Assembly (NCBI GenBank): GCA_900538705.1 | Contig: UPZG01000001.1 | Location: forward strand, 124,001 to 188,000 | Source of the DNA: an uncultured Porphyromonadaceae bacterium | GTDB lineage: Bacteria; Bacteroidota; Bacteroidia; Bacteroidales; Barnesiellaceae_A | Length of the DNA: 64,000 bases | Reading direction: 5' to 3' | Shown: positions 42,636-51,620 of the stretch, piece after piece | Numbering within the stretch: position 1 is the stretch's first letter | Layout of the letters: each line of letters begins with the position of its first letter | Translations under genes and position numbers: made by a program | Notes under the pieces: generated by a model | Told to the model about the DNA's origin: nothing | Database searches by the model: none | Seen by the model: the letters and a program-made list of their open reading frames with translations, nothing else

Positions 42636-45254
42636 TCAGCCTTTGCCAGTAATGATTTTTTTTATATCGTTGAGTTTGTTCAAAGCCTCTACCGGGGTTA
42701 GGTTGTTAATGTCGGTCTGTAGTATCTCGTCACGTATTTGTGAGAGTACTGGATCGTCTAACTGGAAAATACTCAGTTGCATGCCTCCACGCGAAGCGGC
42801 TATCTCGCTTGTGGGTTTGGCTATGCCGTTTTGTCTATTCTCACTCTCGAGTTGATGCAGTATCTGTTCGGCTCGTCTTACGATGCTTTGTGGCATACCG
42901 GCAAGCTTGGCTACATGGATGCCGAAGCTGTGTTCGCTGCCACCTCGCACAAGTTTACGCAGAAATATAACTTTCCCGTCGGCTTCGCGTACCGATATAT
43001 TGTAGTTGGCAATACGTTTGTAAGTACGTTCCATCTCGTTCAGTTCGTGGTAGTGTGTGGCGAAGAGCGTTTTGGCTTGAGCTTTGGGATGTTCGTGTAT
43101 ATATTCCACTATAGCCCATGCAATTGAAATACCATCGTATGTGCTGGTGCCACGCCCTAATTCGTCAAAGAGGATAAGGCTGCGTTCCGAGATGTTGTTC
43201 AGTATGTTGGCTGCTTCGTTCATCTCTACCATGAAGGTACTTTCGCCTACTGATATGTTATCCGAGGCTCCTACACGGGTGAAAATTTTATCTACAATAC
43301 CTATACGGGCAGCATCGGCTGGGACAAAACTCCCTATCTGTGCCAAAAGTACAATGAGAGCGGTTTGTCGTAGCAGAGCCGACTTACCGGCCATGTTGGG
43401 CCCCGTAATCATAATAATCTGTTGCGAATTGTTGCCAATTGACAAGCTGTTGGCGACGTAGCTTTCGCCCGGTGGGAGTTGCCGTTCTATGACAGGATGC
43501 CGGCCTTCGGTGATGTTTATATCGAGCGATTCGTTTATTTCGGGACGTACATACTTGTTCTCACGAGCTGTTTTTACGAACGAGAGTAGACAATCGATGT
43601 GTGCTATCAGATTGGCGTCGAGTTGTATGGCCGCAATATGCTCATCAAGAGCCAGTACCAGATCGTTGAAGATACGAGTCTCCAAGGAGAGGATACGTTC
43701 TTCTGCGCCCAATATTTTCTCTTCATACTCTTTCAGTTCCTGAGTGATGTATCGTTCGGCATTGACAAGAGTCTGTTTTCGTATCCACTCGGGAGGGACC
43801 TTCTCTTTGTGTGTATTGCGTACCTCAATATAGTATCCGAAGACGTTGTTATAACTTATTTTCAGGCTGGGAATACCTGTCCTTTCCGACTCACGTTGTT
43901 GTATCTTCAGCAGGTAGTCTTTTCCAGAGTAGGCTATGTCGCGCAGGTTGTCGAGCTCCTTATTTACACCACGATTGATAATGTCGCCTTTATTTATAAG
44001 GGAAGGAGCATCGGGGTTCAACTCCCGGGCAATACGTTGGCAGATAAGTTCACAAGGGTTTAGTAGCTCGCCAACGTGCTGTAAGATAGCGCATCCCTCG
44101 GCTGCAGCGCATAATTCTTTGATAGGTGCAGTGGCCGACAAAGCTACACGTAACTGTACCATCTCGCGTGGAGTGATACGCCCAACGGCAACTTTTGAGA
44201 TGATGCGTTCCATGTCTCCTATAAGGCTCAGTTGTTGGCAAATGGCCTCCTCAACCTCCGGATGCTTGAAAAAATATTCGACCCCATCGAGTCTTTCGTT
44301 GATAGGAGCCATGTCTTTGAGGGGGAATACAATCCATCGTCGCAACATGCGTGCTCCCATGGGGCTGATGGTATGATCTATTACATCTAACAGACTTTTT
44401 CCTCCCTCGTTGATGGTATCTATCAGTTCGAGACTGCGTATGGTCGACTTGTCTAATCTGACGTATTTTTCTTCGTCGATACGAGCCAACGAAGTAATAT
44501 GGTCTATGTGAGTGTGTTGTGTAATGTCTAAGTAATAGAGTATTGCACCTGCCGCCGTAATGGCGCTGTGCATGTTGTGTAGCCCGAATCCTTTGAGATT
44601 GCGTGTGCCGAAGTGGTGCAGCAATTTGTCGGTAGCAGCTTCTTCGGTATATATCCAATCGTCCATCTCGTAGGTGAAGAAATGTGTTCCAAAATGTTCC
44701 TCAAAAATCTTTTTTTTCGATTTTTCGTAGAGTACCTCTTTGGGCGCAAAATTGTTGAGTAGCTTTTCTACGTAGTCGGGCGACCCTTCGGCTGCCAGAT
44801 ATTCGCCGGTAGAAATATCGAGAAATGCAATGCCGTAACTCTTCTTGTCTATATGGATACTTGCGAGAAAGTTGTTCTCGCGGTGGTTGAGGATATTGTC
44901 GTTGATAGATACACCTGGTGTCACCAGTTCGGTAATACCTCTTTTTACCAACTTTTTAGTGAGTTTGGGGTCTTCGAGTTGTTCGCAGATAGCAACTCTT
45001 TTTCCCGCGCGTACCAGTTTAGGCAGGTAGGTATCGAGTGCGTGGTGTGGAAATCCGGCCAGTTCTACATATTGGGCAGCTCCGTTGGCACGCCGCGTAA
45101 GAGTAATACCTAAAATTTCAGATGCCGTGATGGCATCATCTGAGAAAGTTTCATAAAAATCGCCTACGCGAAAAAGCAAGATAGCATCGGGATGTTTTGC
45201 TTTCATCTCGATATATTGCTTCATGAGCGGTGTCTCTACAATCTGTTTCCCCAC
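42636..45254 (-). CDS. mutS: DNA mismatch repair protein MutS
   Basis: 872 residues. The mismatch-binding Phe-X-Glu is at 33-35 in GDFYETF. The lever and clamp domains follow, then Walker A TGPNMAGKSALLRQ, Walker B and the signature VGESTFMVEMNEAANIL, and the H-loop-like FATHYHEL. It recognises mismatches and small loops and starts repair with MutL. A -7 box lies at 45279-45286. It is probably cotranscribed with the radical SAM gene. Confidence 0.95.
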   Translation of the reverse strand: MGKQIVETPLMKQYIEMKAKHPDAILLFRVGDFYETFSDDAITASEILGITLTRRANGAAQYVELAGFPHHALDTYLPKLVRAGKRVAICEQLEDPKLTKKLVKRGITELVTPGVSINDNILNHRENNFLASIHIDKKSYGIAFLDISTGEYLAAEGSPDYVEKLLNNFAPKEVLYEKSKKKIFEEHFGTHFFTYEMDDWIYTEEAATDKLLHHFGTRNLKGFGLHNMHSAITAAGAILYYLDITQHTHIDHITSLARIDEEKYVRLDKSTIRSLELIDTINEGGKSLLDVIDHTISPMGARMLRRWIVFPLKDMAPINERLDGVEYFFKHPEVEEAICQQLSLIGDMERIISKVAVGRITPREMVQLRVALSATAPIKELCAAAEGCAILQHVGELLNPCELICQRIARELNPDAPSLINKGDIINRGVNKELDNLRDIAYSGKDYLLKIQQRESERTGIPSLKISYNNVFGYYIEVRNTHKEKVPPEWIRKQTLVNAERYITQELKEYEEKILGAEERILSLETRIFNDLVLALDEHIAAIQLDANLIAHIDCLLSFVKTARENKYVRPEINESLDINITEGRHPVIERQLPPGESYVANSLSIGNNSQQIIMITGPNMAGKSALLRQTALIVLLAQIGSFVPADAARIGIVDKIFTRVGASDNISVGESTFMVEMNEAANILNNISERSLILFDELGRGTSTYDGISIAWAIVEYIHEHPKAQAKTLFATHYHELNEMERTYKRIANYNISVREADGKVIFLRKLVRGGSEHSFGIHVAKLAGMPQSIVRRAEQILHQLESENRQNGIAKPTSEIAASRGGMQLSIFQLDDPVLSQIRDEILQTDINNLTPVEALNKLNDIKKIITGKG

Positions 45255-45278
45255 TTTTTCTCTATATTTCGTAACTTA

Positions 45279-45286
45279 CAAAGGTA
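45279..45286 (-). promoter_or_regulatory. -7 box of mutS
   Basis: TACCTTTG on the - strand, 24 nt before the start codon. Confidence 0.5.
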
Positions 45287-45611
45287 GATATTTTGTGCCG
45301 ATTGTGGAAATGAATGGCAGAAAAGCAATAAAAATAGTAGTGACAGTTGGTCTGATAGATGGGTTGAATGAGGTTTGAAACGAAGATTTTTTTCTTGTGA
45401 ACAACGTAGTTGACAAAGATAGGGAAAACTCTGTTTTTGTATCCTGAATATTGCAAGGCTATAGTGGAGGCTGTATCGGATATTCTTTCGATATGTTGTC
45501 GGATAAAATAAATGATTAAATAATATTTTGTTTTTTGTCGGGTATCGTTAACAATTATTTCTTTTGAATGATTGCAATGATCAACAGGGTGGTGTATAAT
45601 ATCTTTTCGTG

Positions 45612-45619
45612 TATATTTG
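45612..45619 (+). promoter_or_regulatory. -7 box of the histidine kinase-response regulator operon
   Basis: TATATTTG on the + strand, about 120 nt upstream of the ATG at 45739. It is a housekeeping-type promoter, so the operon itself need not depend on sigma-54. Confidence 0.4.
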
Positions 45620-45738
45620 TAGCATAAGAGGATACCCATCAGTGCAGCAAAACATCTTAGGATTATTCCCCAGGCTTGCTCTATGCCGGCATATATGCCG
45701 GACAATGTTGTGAGAAACAAGAGAAAAAGAATATAGTT

Positions 45739-48201
45739 ATGCGGCGATATTACAAGTCGGTAAAATATACGGTTATAGGAGGCTATGTCATTTTGACGGC
45801 ATTGCTATTTGTATCGTTATGGCTCGTGTTGAATAAGATGTCGCAACTTTCGGCGCTTGATGATACAGAAATGGAACTGTATGAGAAGCGTTTGCGTGCT
45901 AATGAGGCATTTACGTCATTGTATAAAGTCGAGATGATGGGGCAAACTATCGATTTTGCAAAACCCTCTGATTATATGGCTTATACCGAGGCTGTTGATG
46001 ATGCACTCGCAACAGTCGACTCCTTGAAGAGTATCGAGTCGGATTCGTCGTTGATATTGCGTGCCGACAGTATTCATATTTTGTTGCTCGAAAAGGTGGG
46101 TAATATGCGGCGTTTTATCAAAGCAACAACGTCAGAGAGCGCGCGCAAGGATGCTCAGCTGGTAGCTATGTTGGCACATCAGGATACATTGCTTGCTGTG
46201 CGGAGTGAGCAGTATCGGCTTATGGCGCGCAGCGATTCTATGATGGTAGCAGATCAGAAGAAGGGCTTTTGGAGCAAATTGGCACGAGTCTTTTCGGGTG
46301 GTAGGTATCGGCAAGAGTATGATAGTCTGCAGCAGGCCAATGCCGAACTTTCGGTTTACGGTGATTCTTTGGCATCGCGATTACGCAATATTGAGATTGG
46401 ATATGCTGAAAAGCGCGATTCGGTGCAAAATGTTTTAGCATGGCATCGCATGCAACTTGAACGGGACAACCGTCTTTTGTCGATGCAAATCAATCGTTTA
46501 GTGCATGAGTATGAGCAAGAATTGGCTACTCTTATCGTACATCGCAGTATGAACAATGAGTTGGTGCGTCGTGAGACTCTCAATACTATCTTTTGGGTAG
46601 CTCTTATTACCATATTCATTGCGTTTGCTTTTGGTATAGGAATTTGGCTTATACTGAATAGTAATAATCGTTATAAAAGCGAGTTGGAGGATGCCAACCG
46701 CAAAACAGCGGCATTACTCGATGCTCGTGAAAAGATGATGCTTGCCATAACACACGACTTCAAGGCTCCATTAGGTTCCATTATAGGGTATATTTCACTC
46801 TTGCGACGGCTTGTGCAAGGGGAGCGGCAGCAGCTTTATCTTGATAATATGCGAGACTCTTCGGAACATTTACTGGGGCTGGTCAATAATTTACTCGATT
46901 TTTATCGGCTTGATTCCGATAAAATGTCGGTAACGCGGGTTGCCTTTAATCCTTATACATTATTTGAAAAAGAAGCAGTCACGTTTCGACCTGTCGCCGA
47001 AGCCAAGGGTGTAAAGCTGCATGCTATTGGGGCGGCAGATAATGGTAGACTTTGTATGGGAGACCCTATCAAGCTGCGTCAAATTATTGACAACCTCTTG
47101 TCTAATGCTGTGAAGTTTACCGACTCGGGTGCTGTCGTTTTGCGGTATGCGATAAATGAAGGTGAAATTGTATTCTCTGTCGCTGATACCGGCTGTGGTA
47201 TGGAAGAAAAAGATAAGGAGCGTATTTTCGGAGAATTTACTCGTCTCTCTGAGGCACAGGGGAAAGAAGGCTTTGGATTGGGACTTTCTATTACGCGCAA
47301 GTTGGTTTTATTGTTGGGGGGTAATATAGAGGTTAGCAGTGAGCCCGGTAATGGCAGTACATTTACGGTGCGGGTGCCTGTAGAACCATATGCCGGAGAG
47401 AGTGTGCCACAGAACGCTATGCCGTTCGTCGGATTGAGGGCGTTATTGCTTGATGATGATAATTTGCAACTTGCTATGTTCAAGGGACAGCTGGAGGAGT
47501 TGGGTGTGCAGGTGGTAAGTTATTGCCATGTTGAGGATGCCTTGTCGCATTTGCATCATGAGCCCTGCGATGTCTTTTTTACCGATATACAGATGCCTGA
47601 GGCCGATGGCTTTGAGCTGATGCGCCGTTTGCAGGCCGATACCGACAGTATGGTACGTAATGTGCCGGTTGTTGCCGTGTCGGCTCGGAGCGATATGGAT
47701 AAAGAAATGTTGAGCAAGTATGGTTTTGCTGCCATGTTGGCTAAACCTTTTTCACAGCGAGAGTTGTGCGAAGTCCTTGCAACAGTGACACGTCGCGAGG
47801 CTTCAGAGGTTGTCGTTACGAATACTACATTACCTGTAATATCGTCTGAAGGTGAGGCTTCAGGCTACCGTTTTGAGTCACTTACCGCATTTGCGGCAGG
47901 TGATGAAGCTGCGTGTCGCAATATCTTGGCGACTTGTCGCGAGGAATTGCAGCAGCAAATAGTTGAAATGAAAGATGCTCTTGCCGCAGATAATGTAGAA
48001 CAGCTTGCCCGCGTAGCGCACAAGTGGGTGCCTTTATTTACAATGTTAGGTGTGCAACAACATTTGCCATTGTTGCGAAAGATAGAACATCATGTGGAAG
48101 ACAACACTCTCCGACCAGCTGCCGAGACAGTAATACAGGAAGCGGAGTTGATAATAGTTGCATTGCAGGAGCTTTTAAAAAAGAATAAAGAAGAGAAATG
48201 A
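45739..48201 (+). CDS. Hybrid sensor histidine kinase (HisKA-HATPase-REC-HPt)
   Basis: 820 residues from MRRYYKSVKY. TM1 at about 12-31, a helical coiled-coil-rich periplasmic region of about 250 residues, TM2 at about 282-306. Then the phosphoacceptor His339 (ITHDFKAPLG), an HATPase domain (N box DNLLSNAVKF, G1 DTGCGM, G2 GFGLGLSI), a receiver with Asp616 (FFTDIQMP) and a C-terminal HPt domain with His761 (AHKWVPLFTMLG). The order allows an internal His-Asp-His relay to the downstream regulator. Its stop overlaps the regulator's start by 4 nt. The ORF's earlier ATG (45676) is not used. The periplasmic part has no sensor-family motif I recognise, so the signal is unknown. Confidence 0.92.
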   Translation: MRRYYKSVKYTVIGGYVILTALLFVSLWLVLNKMSQLSALDDTEMELYEKRLRANEAFTSLYKVEMMGQTIDFAKPSDYMAYTEAVDDALATVDSLKSIESDSSLILRADSIHILLLEKVGNMRRFIKATTSESARKDAQLVAMLAHQDTLLAVRSEQYRLMARSDSMMVADQKKGFWSKLARVFSGGRYRQEYDSLQQANAELSVYGDSLASRLRNIEIGYAEKRDSVQNVLAWHRMQLERDNRLLSMQINRLVHEYEQELATLIVHRSMNNELVRRETLNTIFWVALITIFIAFAFGIGIWLILNSNNRYKSELEDANRKTAALLDAREKMMLAITHDFKAPLGSIIGYISLLRRLVQGERQQLYLDNMRDSSEHLLGLVNNLLDFYRLDSDKMSVTRVAFNPYTLFEKEAVTFRPVAEAKGVKLHAIGAADNGRLCMGDPIKLRQIIDNLLSNAVKFTDSGAVVLRYAINEGEIVFSVADTGCGMEEKDKERIFGEFTRLSEAQGKEGFGLGLSITRKLVLLLGGNIEVSSEPGNGSTFTVRVPVEPYAGESVPQNAMPFVGLRALLLDDDNLQLAMFKGQLEELGVQVVSYCHVEDALSHLHHEPCDVFFTDIQMPEADGFELMRRLQADTDSMVRNVPVVAVSARSDMDKEMLSKYGFAAMLAKPFSQRELCEVLATVTRREASEVVVTNTTLPVISSEGEASGYRFESLTAFAAGDEAACRNILATCREELQQQIVEMKDALAADNVEQLARVAHKWVPLFTMLGVQQHLPLLRKIEHHVEDNTLRPAAETVIQEAELIIVALQELLKKNKEEK

Positions 48202-49556
48202 TGACACGCAAAAGTTTGTTGATTATAGAAGACGATGCTACATTCTCGTTGATGTTGCGTACCTGGTTGGAGAAGAAAGGTTTCGACGTTACTGTAAGCA
48301 GTACGCTGTCGCAGTCTAAAAAGATTTTGTCGAAGCTCTCTTTTGACCTCGTTTTGTGTGATTTGCGTTTACCTGATGGCGAGGGGGTGGAGGTATTGGA
48401 GTGGATGCACCAGCAAGGTCGTACACTGCCGCTCATTATGATGACACATTATGCCGATATACAATCGGCCGTGCAGTCTATGAAGTTGGGAGCCTGTGAT
48501 TATGTGTCGAAGCCTGTTAATCCAGACATCCTGTTGCAAAAGATAAACGAGGCATTGGCAACAACTGTTGCAGCCAAGTCGCAGAGCAAGTCTGTTGCTG
48601 ACGAAAGAAATATGCAACAGCAGGTTTCTGACTCGCCCGAGTATCTCGAAGGTGAGAGCGAAGCTGCTCGACAACTTTATAATTATGTTAGATTAGTGGC
48701 TCCTACTAACATGTCTGTGCTGATAAATGGTGCCAGCGGTACGGGAAAAGAGTATGTAGCCCGTCGTATCCATGAGTTGAGTAATCGCTCGGCTGCGCCT
48801 TTTATCGCTATAGATTGTGGCGTAATTATGAAGGACCTTGCAGCCTCTGAATTTTTCGGGCATAAGAAAGGCTCTTTTACAGGCGCTGTAGAGGATAAAA
48901 CAGGCGCTTTTGTAGCTGCCAACGGCGGTACTATCTTTCTCGATGAAATAGGAAATCTCAGTTATGATGTACAAGTACAGTTGCTTCGAGTTTTGCAGGA
49001 ACGAAAAGTTCGACCTTTAGGTGCTAATAGTGAGATTGCAGTTGATGTGCGTTTGGTAGCGGCTACTAATGAAGATTTACGCATGGCTATCAAAGAGGGC
49101 CGTTTCAGAGAAGATTTGTATCACCGAATCAACGAGTTCTCTATCAAGATGCCATTGCTATGTGAGCGTGAGGATGATATACTTTATTTTGCCGACTTTT
49201 TCCTCGATAAAGCTAACAAGGAATTGGGACGGGACATTATAGGCTTTTCGCCCGAAGCTGTAACTCTTATCAAACACTATTCTTGGCCTGGTAATTTGAG
49301 GCAGATGGCCAATGTGGTGAAGCGTGCAGTCCTTTTGGCACGAGACCGATACATAACACCTGACGAACTTGATATAGAGGTTTCTACTTCTGTCGCTTCA
49401 GCTGTGCCTGTGGTTCCCTTACGGGATAGTGACGACGAGCGTAAACGTATAGTGGAGGCATTGCGTATTACTGGAAATAATAAAAGCAAGGCTGCCGAGT
49501 TGTTACAGATAGACCGGAAGACGCTCTATAATAAGATGAAACTTTATGGCTTATAG
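48198..49556 (+). CDS. Sigma-54-dependent response regulator (NtrC family)
   Basis: 452 residues: a receiver with Asp55 (LCDLRLPDGEG), then an AAA+ sigma-54 activation domain with Walker A GASGTGKE, the sigma-54 contact loop GSFTGA (GAFTGA variant) and Walker B GGTIFLDEIG, the arginine finger region GRFREDLYHRI, and a Fis-type HTH at the end (NNKSKAAELLQIDRKTLYNKMK). It binds enhancer sites and uses ATP to open sigma-54 holoenzyme. Start codon overlap with the kinase shows cotranslation. The target is probably the adjacent repeat-protein gene, which has a sigma-54 promoter (49817-49832). Confidence 0.94.
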   Translation: MMTRKSLLIIEDDATFSLMLRTWLEKKGFDVTVSSTLSQSKKILSKLSFDLVLCDLRLPDGEGVEVLEWMHQQGRTLPLIMMTHYADIQSAVQSMKLGACDYVSKPVNPDILLQKINEALATTVAAKSQSKSVADERNMQQQVSDSPEYLEGESEAARQLYNYVRLVAPTNMSVLINGASGTGKEYVARRIHELSNRSAAPFIAIDCGVIMKDLAASEFFGHKKGSFTGAVEDKTGAFVAANGGTIFLDEIGNLSYDVQVQLLRVLQERKVRPLGANSEIAVDVRLVAATNEDLRMAIKEGRFREDLYHRINEFSIKMPLLCEREDDILYFADFFLDKANKELGRDIIGFSPEAVTLIKHYSWPGNLRQMANVVKRAVLLARDRYITPDELDIEVSTSVASAVPVVPLRDSDDERKRIVEALRITGNNKSKAAELLQIDRKTLYNKMKLYGL

Positions 49557-49683
49557 GTCATTGCTGTTGCCCTTGAATAGGATTGAAGTTTGTGAAAACT
49601 GACTAGATTCTTGAATTTACTCTGTTTCCCAGATTAGTAAATTATTGGTCGGTGTGTGTCGCTTTGTTGGCTCCAATATATAG

Positions 49684-49737
49684 TATTGTGTACATAATAT
49701 TGTAGAAATTTTCTACATTGTGGAGGCCATTTCCACA
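49684..49737. promoter_or_regulatory. Cluster of three dyad-symmetric sites (candidate activator enhancer)
   Basis: TATTGTGTACATAATA (49684-49699; one arm mismatch), TGTAGAAATTTTCTACA (49701-49717; perfect, 8-bp arms) and TGTGGA / TCCACA (49719-49724 and 49732-49737; 6-bp arms). The last two share the half-site TGTRGA. Their centre is about 100 bp upstream of the sigma-54 promoter, as expected for NtrC-family enhancers. Confidence 0.5.
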
Positions 49738-49816
49738 CTAAAATTCCATCATAACGTTTTCTTTGTTTTTATTAAATCTCTGTAAATTAAAGTTTTACTT
49801 ATTTTCTGCCAGTTTC

Positions 49817-49832
49817 TGGTACGTCCTTTGTA
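49817..49832 (+). promoter_or_regulatory. Sigma-54 (-24/-12) promoter of the repeat-protein gene
   Basis: TGGTACG-N4-TTGTA, against the consensus TGGCACR-N4-TTGCW. The GG and TTG elements are in the right register; two consensus C bases are T. The start would be near 49843, leaving a leader of about 66 nt before the ATG at 49909. No TAnnTTTG box is seen here. Confidence 0.6.
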
Positions 49833-49908
49833 TTATTATAAGTGGAAATGCTTCTGAAAGAAGGTTCCCACAAGATAAAATGGTTTTATTATAAAATAAA
49901 AAGAGATT

Positions 49909-50484
49909 ATGAAAAAGTTAGTTTGGACAGTATGTGCTTTAGTGTTATCTACTGGTATGAGTTCGTTATACGCTGTATCGCTTAGTGAAGAACCTGCAAA
50001 AAATGATACAGTACCTGCGCCTGCTGAGTTGGCAATAGCTATGGTTGATACGGCTACTACTGATACAGTGAATATTGTAGCCATAGCCGAGGAGCCTGCC
50101 AAGGATGAAAGCGGTGACAAGAAAGACGAGGGCGACAAAAAAGAGGAGACAAAGAAAGATGAACAAACTCTTTTTCTTGCCGTAGCCGAGGAGCCCGCTA
50201 AGGATGAAAGCGGCGACAAGAAGGATGAAGGCGACAAAAAAGAGGAGACAACGAAAGATGAACAAACCCTTCTTCTTGCCATAGCTGAGGAACCTGCTAA
50301 GGATGAAAGCGGCGACAAGAAGGATGAAGGTGACAAAAAAGAGGAGACAACGAAAGAAGAACAAACCCTTCTTCTTGCCATAGCCGAGGAGCCCGCCAAG
50401 GATGAAAGCGGCGACAAAAAGGATGAGCCTTCAAAAGAAGAACCCTCTTCCGAAGAGAATACATTCTCTGTGTTTATAGCATAA
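49909..50484 (+). CDS. Secreted protein of 33-residue tandem repeats
   Basis: 191 residues. The signal peptide ends near YAVS (22-25). From residue 60 come four 33-residue units: 60-92, 93-125, 126-158 and a diverged 159-191. Each starts AEEPAKDESGDKKDE and closes with a short hydrophobic strand (TLFLAV, TLLLAI, TLLLAI, TFSVFIA). The unit is a charged linker, rich in Lys, Asp and Glu, followed by a hydrophobic strand, and a similar strand (VNIVAIA) precedes unit 1. The motif EEPAK also occurs at 27-31. No family is recognised. Its promoter is of the sigma-54 type and lies next to a sigma-54 activator gene. A surface, periplasmic or scaffold role is possible but not shown. Confidence 0.8.
   Translation: MKKLVWTVCALVLSTGMSSLYAVSLSEEPAKNDTVPAPAELAIAMVDTATTDTVNIVAIAEEPAKDESGDKKDEGDKKEETKKDEQTLFLAVAEEPAKDESGDKKDEGDKKEETTKDEQTLLLAIAEEPAKDESGDKKDEGDKKEETTKEEQTLLLAIAEEPAKDESGDKKDEPSKEEPSSEENTFSVFIA
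50086..50481 (+). repeat. Four 99-bp tandem repeats inside the repeat-protein gene
   Basis: Units of 99 bp (33 codons). Units 1-3 are nearly identical at DNA level and the fourth diverges in its second half. Such arrays can gain or lose units by slippage while staying in frame. Confidence 0.85.
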
Positions 50485-50631
50485 GATGAAGAACTTCAGA
50501 CAAAATATTTTCTACTTGTTGATTGTTTTAGAGTAACCGCTCTTTCTAAAGATTGTTAGATGTGTGTGAGTGTCTTTGGCGATTGGTTCGTCGGAGGCAC
50601 TTTTTTCATGTTATAATCTGAAAAATAAAGA

Positions 50632-50661
50632 GGCCAGACGAAAGCACAACTTCGCCTGGCC
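50632..50661 (-). terminator. Terminator after the winged-helix regulator gene
   Basis: Stem GGCCAGaCGAA / TTCGcCTGGCC with one mismatch and an 8-nt loop. On - it is followed by the T-rich TCTTTATTTTTC, 72 nt past the regulator's stop codon. Confidence 0.65.
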
Positions 50662-50733
50662 GGTGTATATATCGCTTGAAAGCCTTTCCCAAGGCATGAC
50701 AGTATGGTTCACTGTTGTGTATTGTCCCGTCCT

Positions 50734-51015
50734 TTATATATGAAGATACTCTTTAAGGTCTTTAATATATTGGTCGAGAGCATCACGGCCTTTCTCTGTG
50801 AGAGAGCAGGATGTGCGAGGTTTTTTCCCTACAATTTCTTTTCGAACGGCAATGTAGCCGGCCTCGGCGAGTTTCTCTATCTGTACGCTCAGATTGCCCG
50901 ATGTGGCTTCTGTCTTTTCTTTCAGAAAAGCGAAGTCGGCCTCTTTGACCGACAACAGTATCGATACGATTGCCAGCCGCAGTTGTGAGTGCAACAATGG
51001 GTCTAACTCTTTCAT
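50734..51015 (-). CDS. Winged-helix transcriptional regulator (HTH_34/MarR-like)
   Basis: A 93-residue winged-helix protein: DPLLHSQLRLAIVSILLSVKEADFAFLKEKTEATSGNLSVQIEKLAEAGYIAVRKEIVGKKPRTSCSLTEKGRDALDQYI-type order, which is the compact PF13601 (HTH_34) layout. It has no ligand domain. It overlaps the upstream membrane protein gene by 4 nt. Such pairs in other bacteria often regulate their own operon, which is an inference here. Confidence 0.85.
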   Translation of the reverse strand: MKELDPLLHSQLRLAIVSILLSVKEADFAFLKEKTEATSGNLSVQIEKLAEAGYIAVRKEIVGKKPRTSCSLTEKGRDALDQYIKDLKEYLHI

Positions 51016-51620
51016 GATTTGCTTATTTTATGGCGAACGATGTGAGCCGGAATGACCATAAAGATAAGAAAAGATAGGCCGAAAAGCAAATTCCACAGAT
51101 TATCGGTGTGCGCACCCGTATGAGGTGCCACCAACATGTATGTTGCTGCGACAAGGCCTGCAAGGGGAGTCCATATAAACCATTTTTCCTTGATGATAAG
51201 TCCGGTGATAGAGGTGCCTATGCCCGCGTAGATGATAGAGAGCGGCATCATGATAGAGAAATCTATGATACCTATGCCGAGGCCTATGCCGGTTATCGCT
51301 ACGATTGTAAGCCCGAACATGGCGCCTATGACGCGCCACACGTTTTGCAGCATGTCGTCGATGTAGGTTACTACATAGGGCCTTTTGCGTTTGAACAAGG
51401 ATACAAAATAGGGGATGAGCAAGACAAGCCACAAGAAGAACCACAGGGGGTTGCCGGTAGTTTTTATTAGGATATAGTCGGCTATCGAAATAGCTGTTAC
51501 CGTATAGCCCCATACCAGGAATGGGTTGAAATCGCTTTGCGTAACGCGGTTTTTTGTTGTCTGAATCATTTGTGCGATGAGTTCGATACTCTCGCTTTCG
51601 GTAAAACCTTTTTTCTCCAT
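51012..51620 (-). CDS. Membrane protein coupled to a winged-helix regulator
   Basis: About 202 residues, started at MEKKGFTESESIELIAQMI. The earlier ATG at 51764 would add a charged 48-residue segment and starts at about the transcription start. Five to six hydrophobic segments follow: about 33-50, 53-70, 95-113, 117-137, 145-160 and 175-193. It has no recognised domain. A soluble N-terminal segment of about 30 residues with charged helices precedes the first helix. The gene ends 4 nt inside the regulator gene. Its leader is about 140 nt long. Confidence 0.7.
   Translation of the reverse strand: MEKKGFTESESIELIAQMIQTTKNRVTQSDFNPFLVWGYTVTAISIADYILIKTTGNPLWFFLWLVLLIPYFVSLFKRKRPYVVTYIDDMLQNVWRVIGAMFGLTIVAITGIGLGIGIIDFSIMMPLSIIYAGIGTSITGLIIKEKWFIWTPLAGLVAATYMLVAPHTGAHTDNLWNLLFGLSFLIFMVIPAHIVRHKISKS

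Larger units (their letters stand above)
45255..45738. other. Intergenic region between divergent mutS and the histidine kinase gene
   Basis: 484 nt containing the -7 boxes of mutS and the kinase gene. A 152-codon open frame on - across most of it (45262-45720) is not supported: it spans both promoters and has no protein-like features. Confidence 0.55.
49557..49908. other. Regulatory region upstream of the repeat-protein gene
   Basis: 352 nt containing three dyads (49684-49737) and a sigma-54-type promoter (49817-49832). No gene seen. Confidence 0.6.

Noticed and set aside
45262..45720. 152-codon open frame on - between mutS and the kinase gene
   Set aside because: It covers both promoters, has unusual composition and no protein-like pattern.
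49836..50417. Long antisense open frame (193 codons) over the repeat-protein gene
   Set aside because: It is the mirror of the tandem repeats; the + frame has a signal peptide, promoter and repeat structure.
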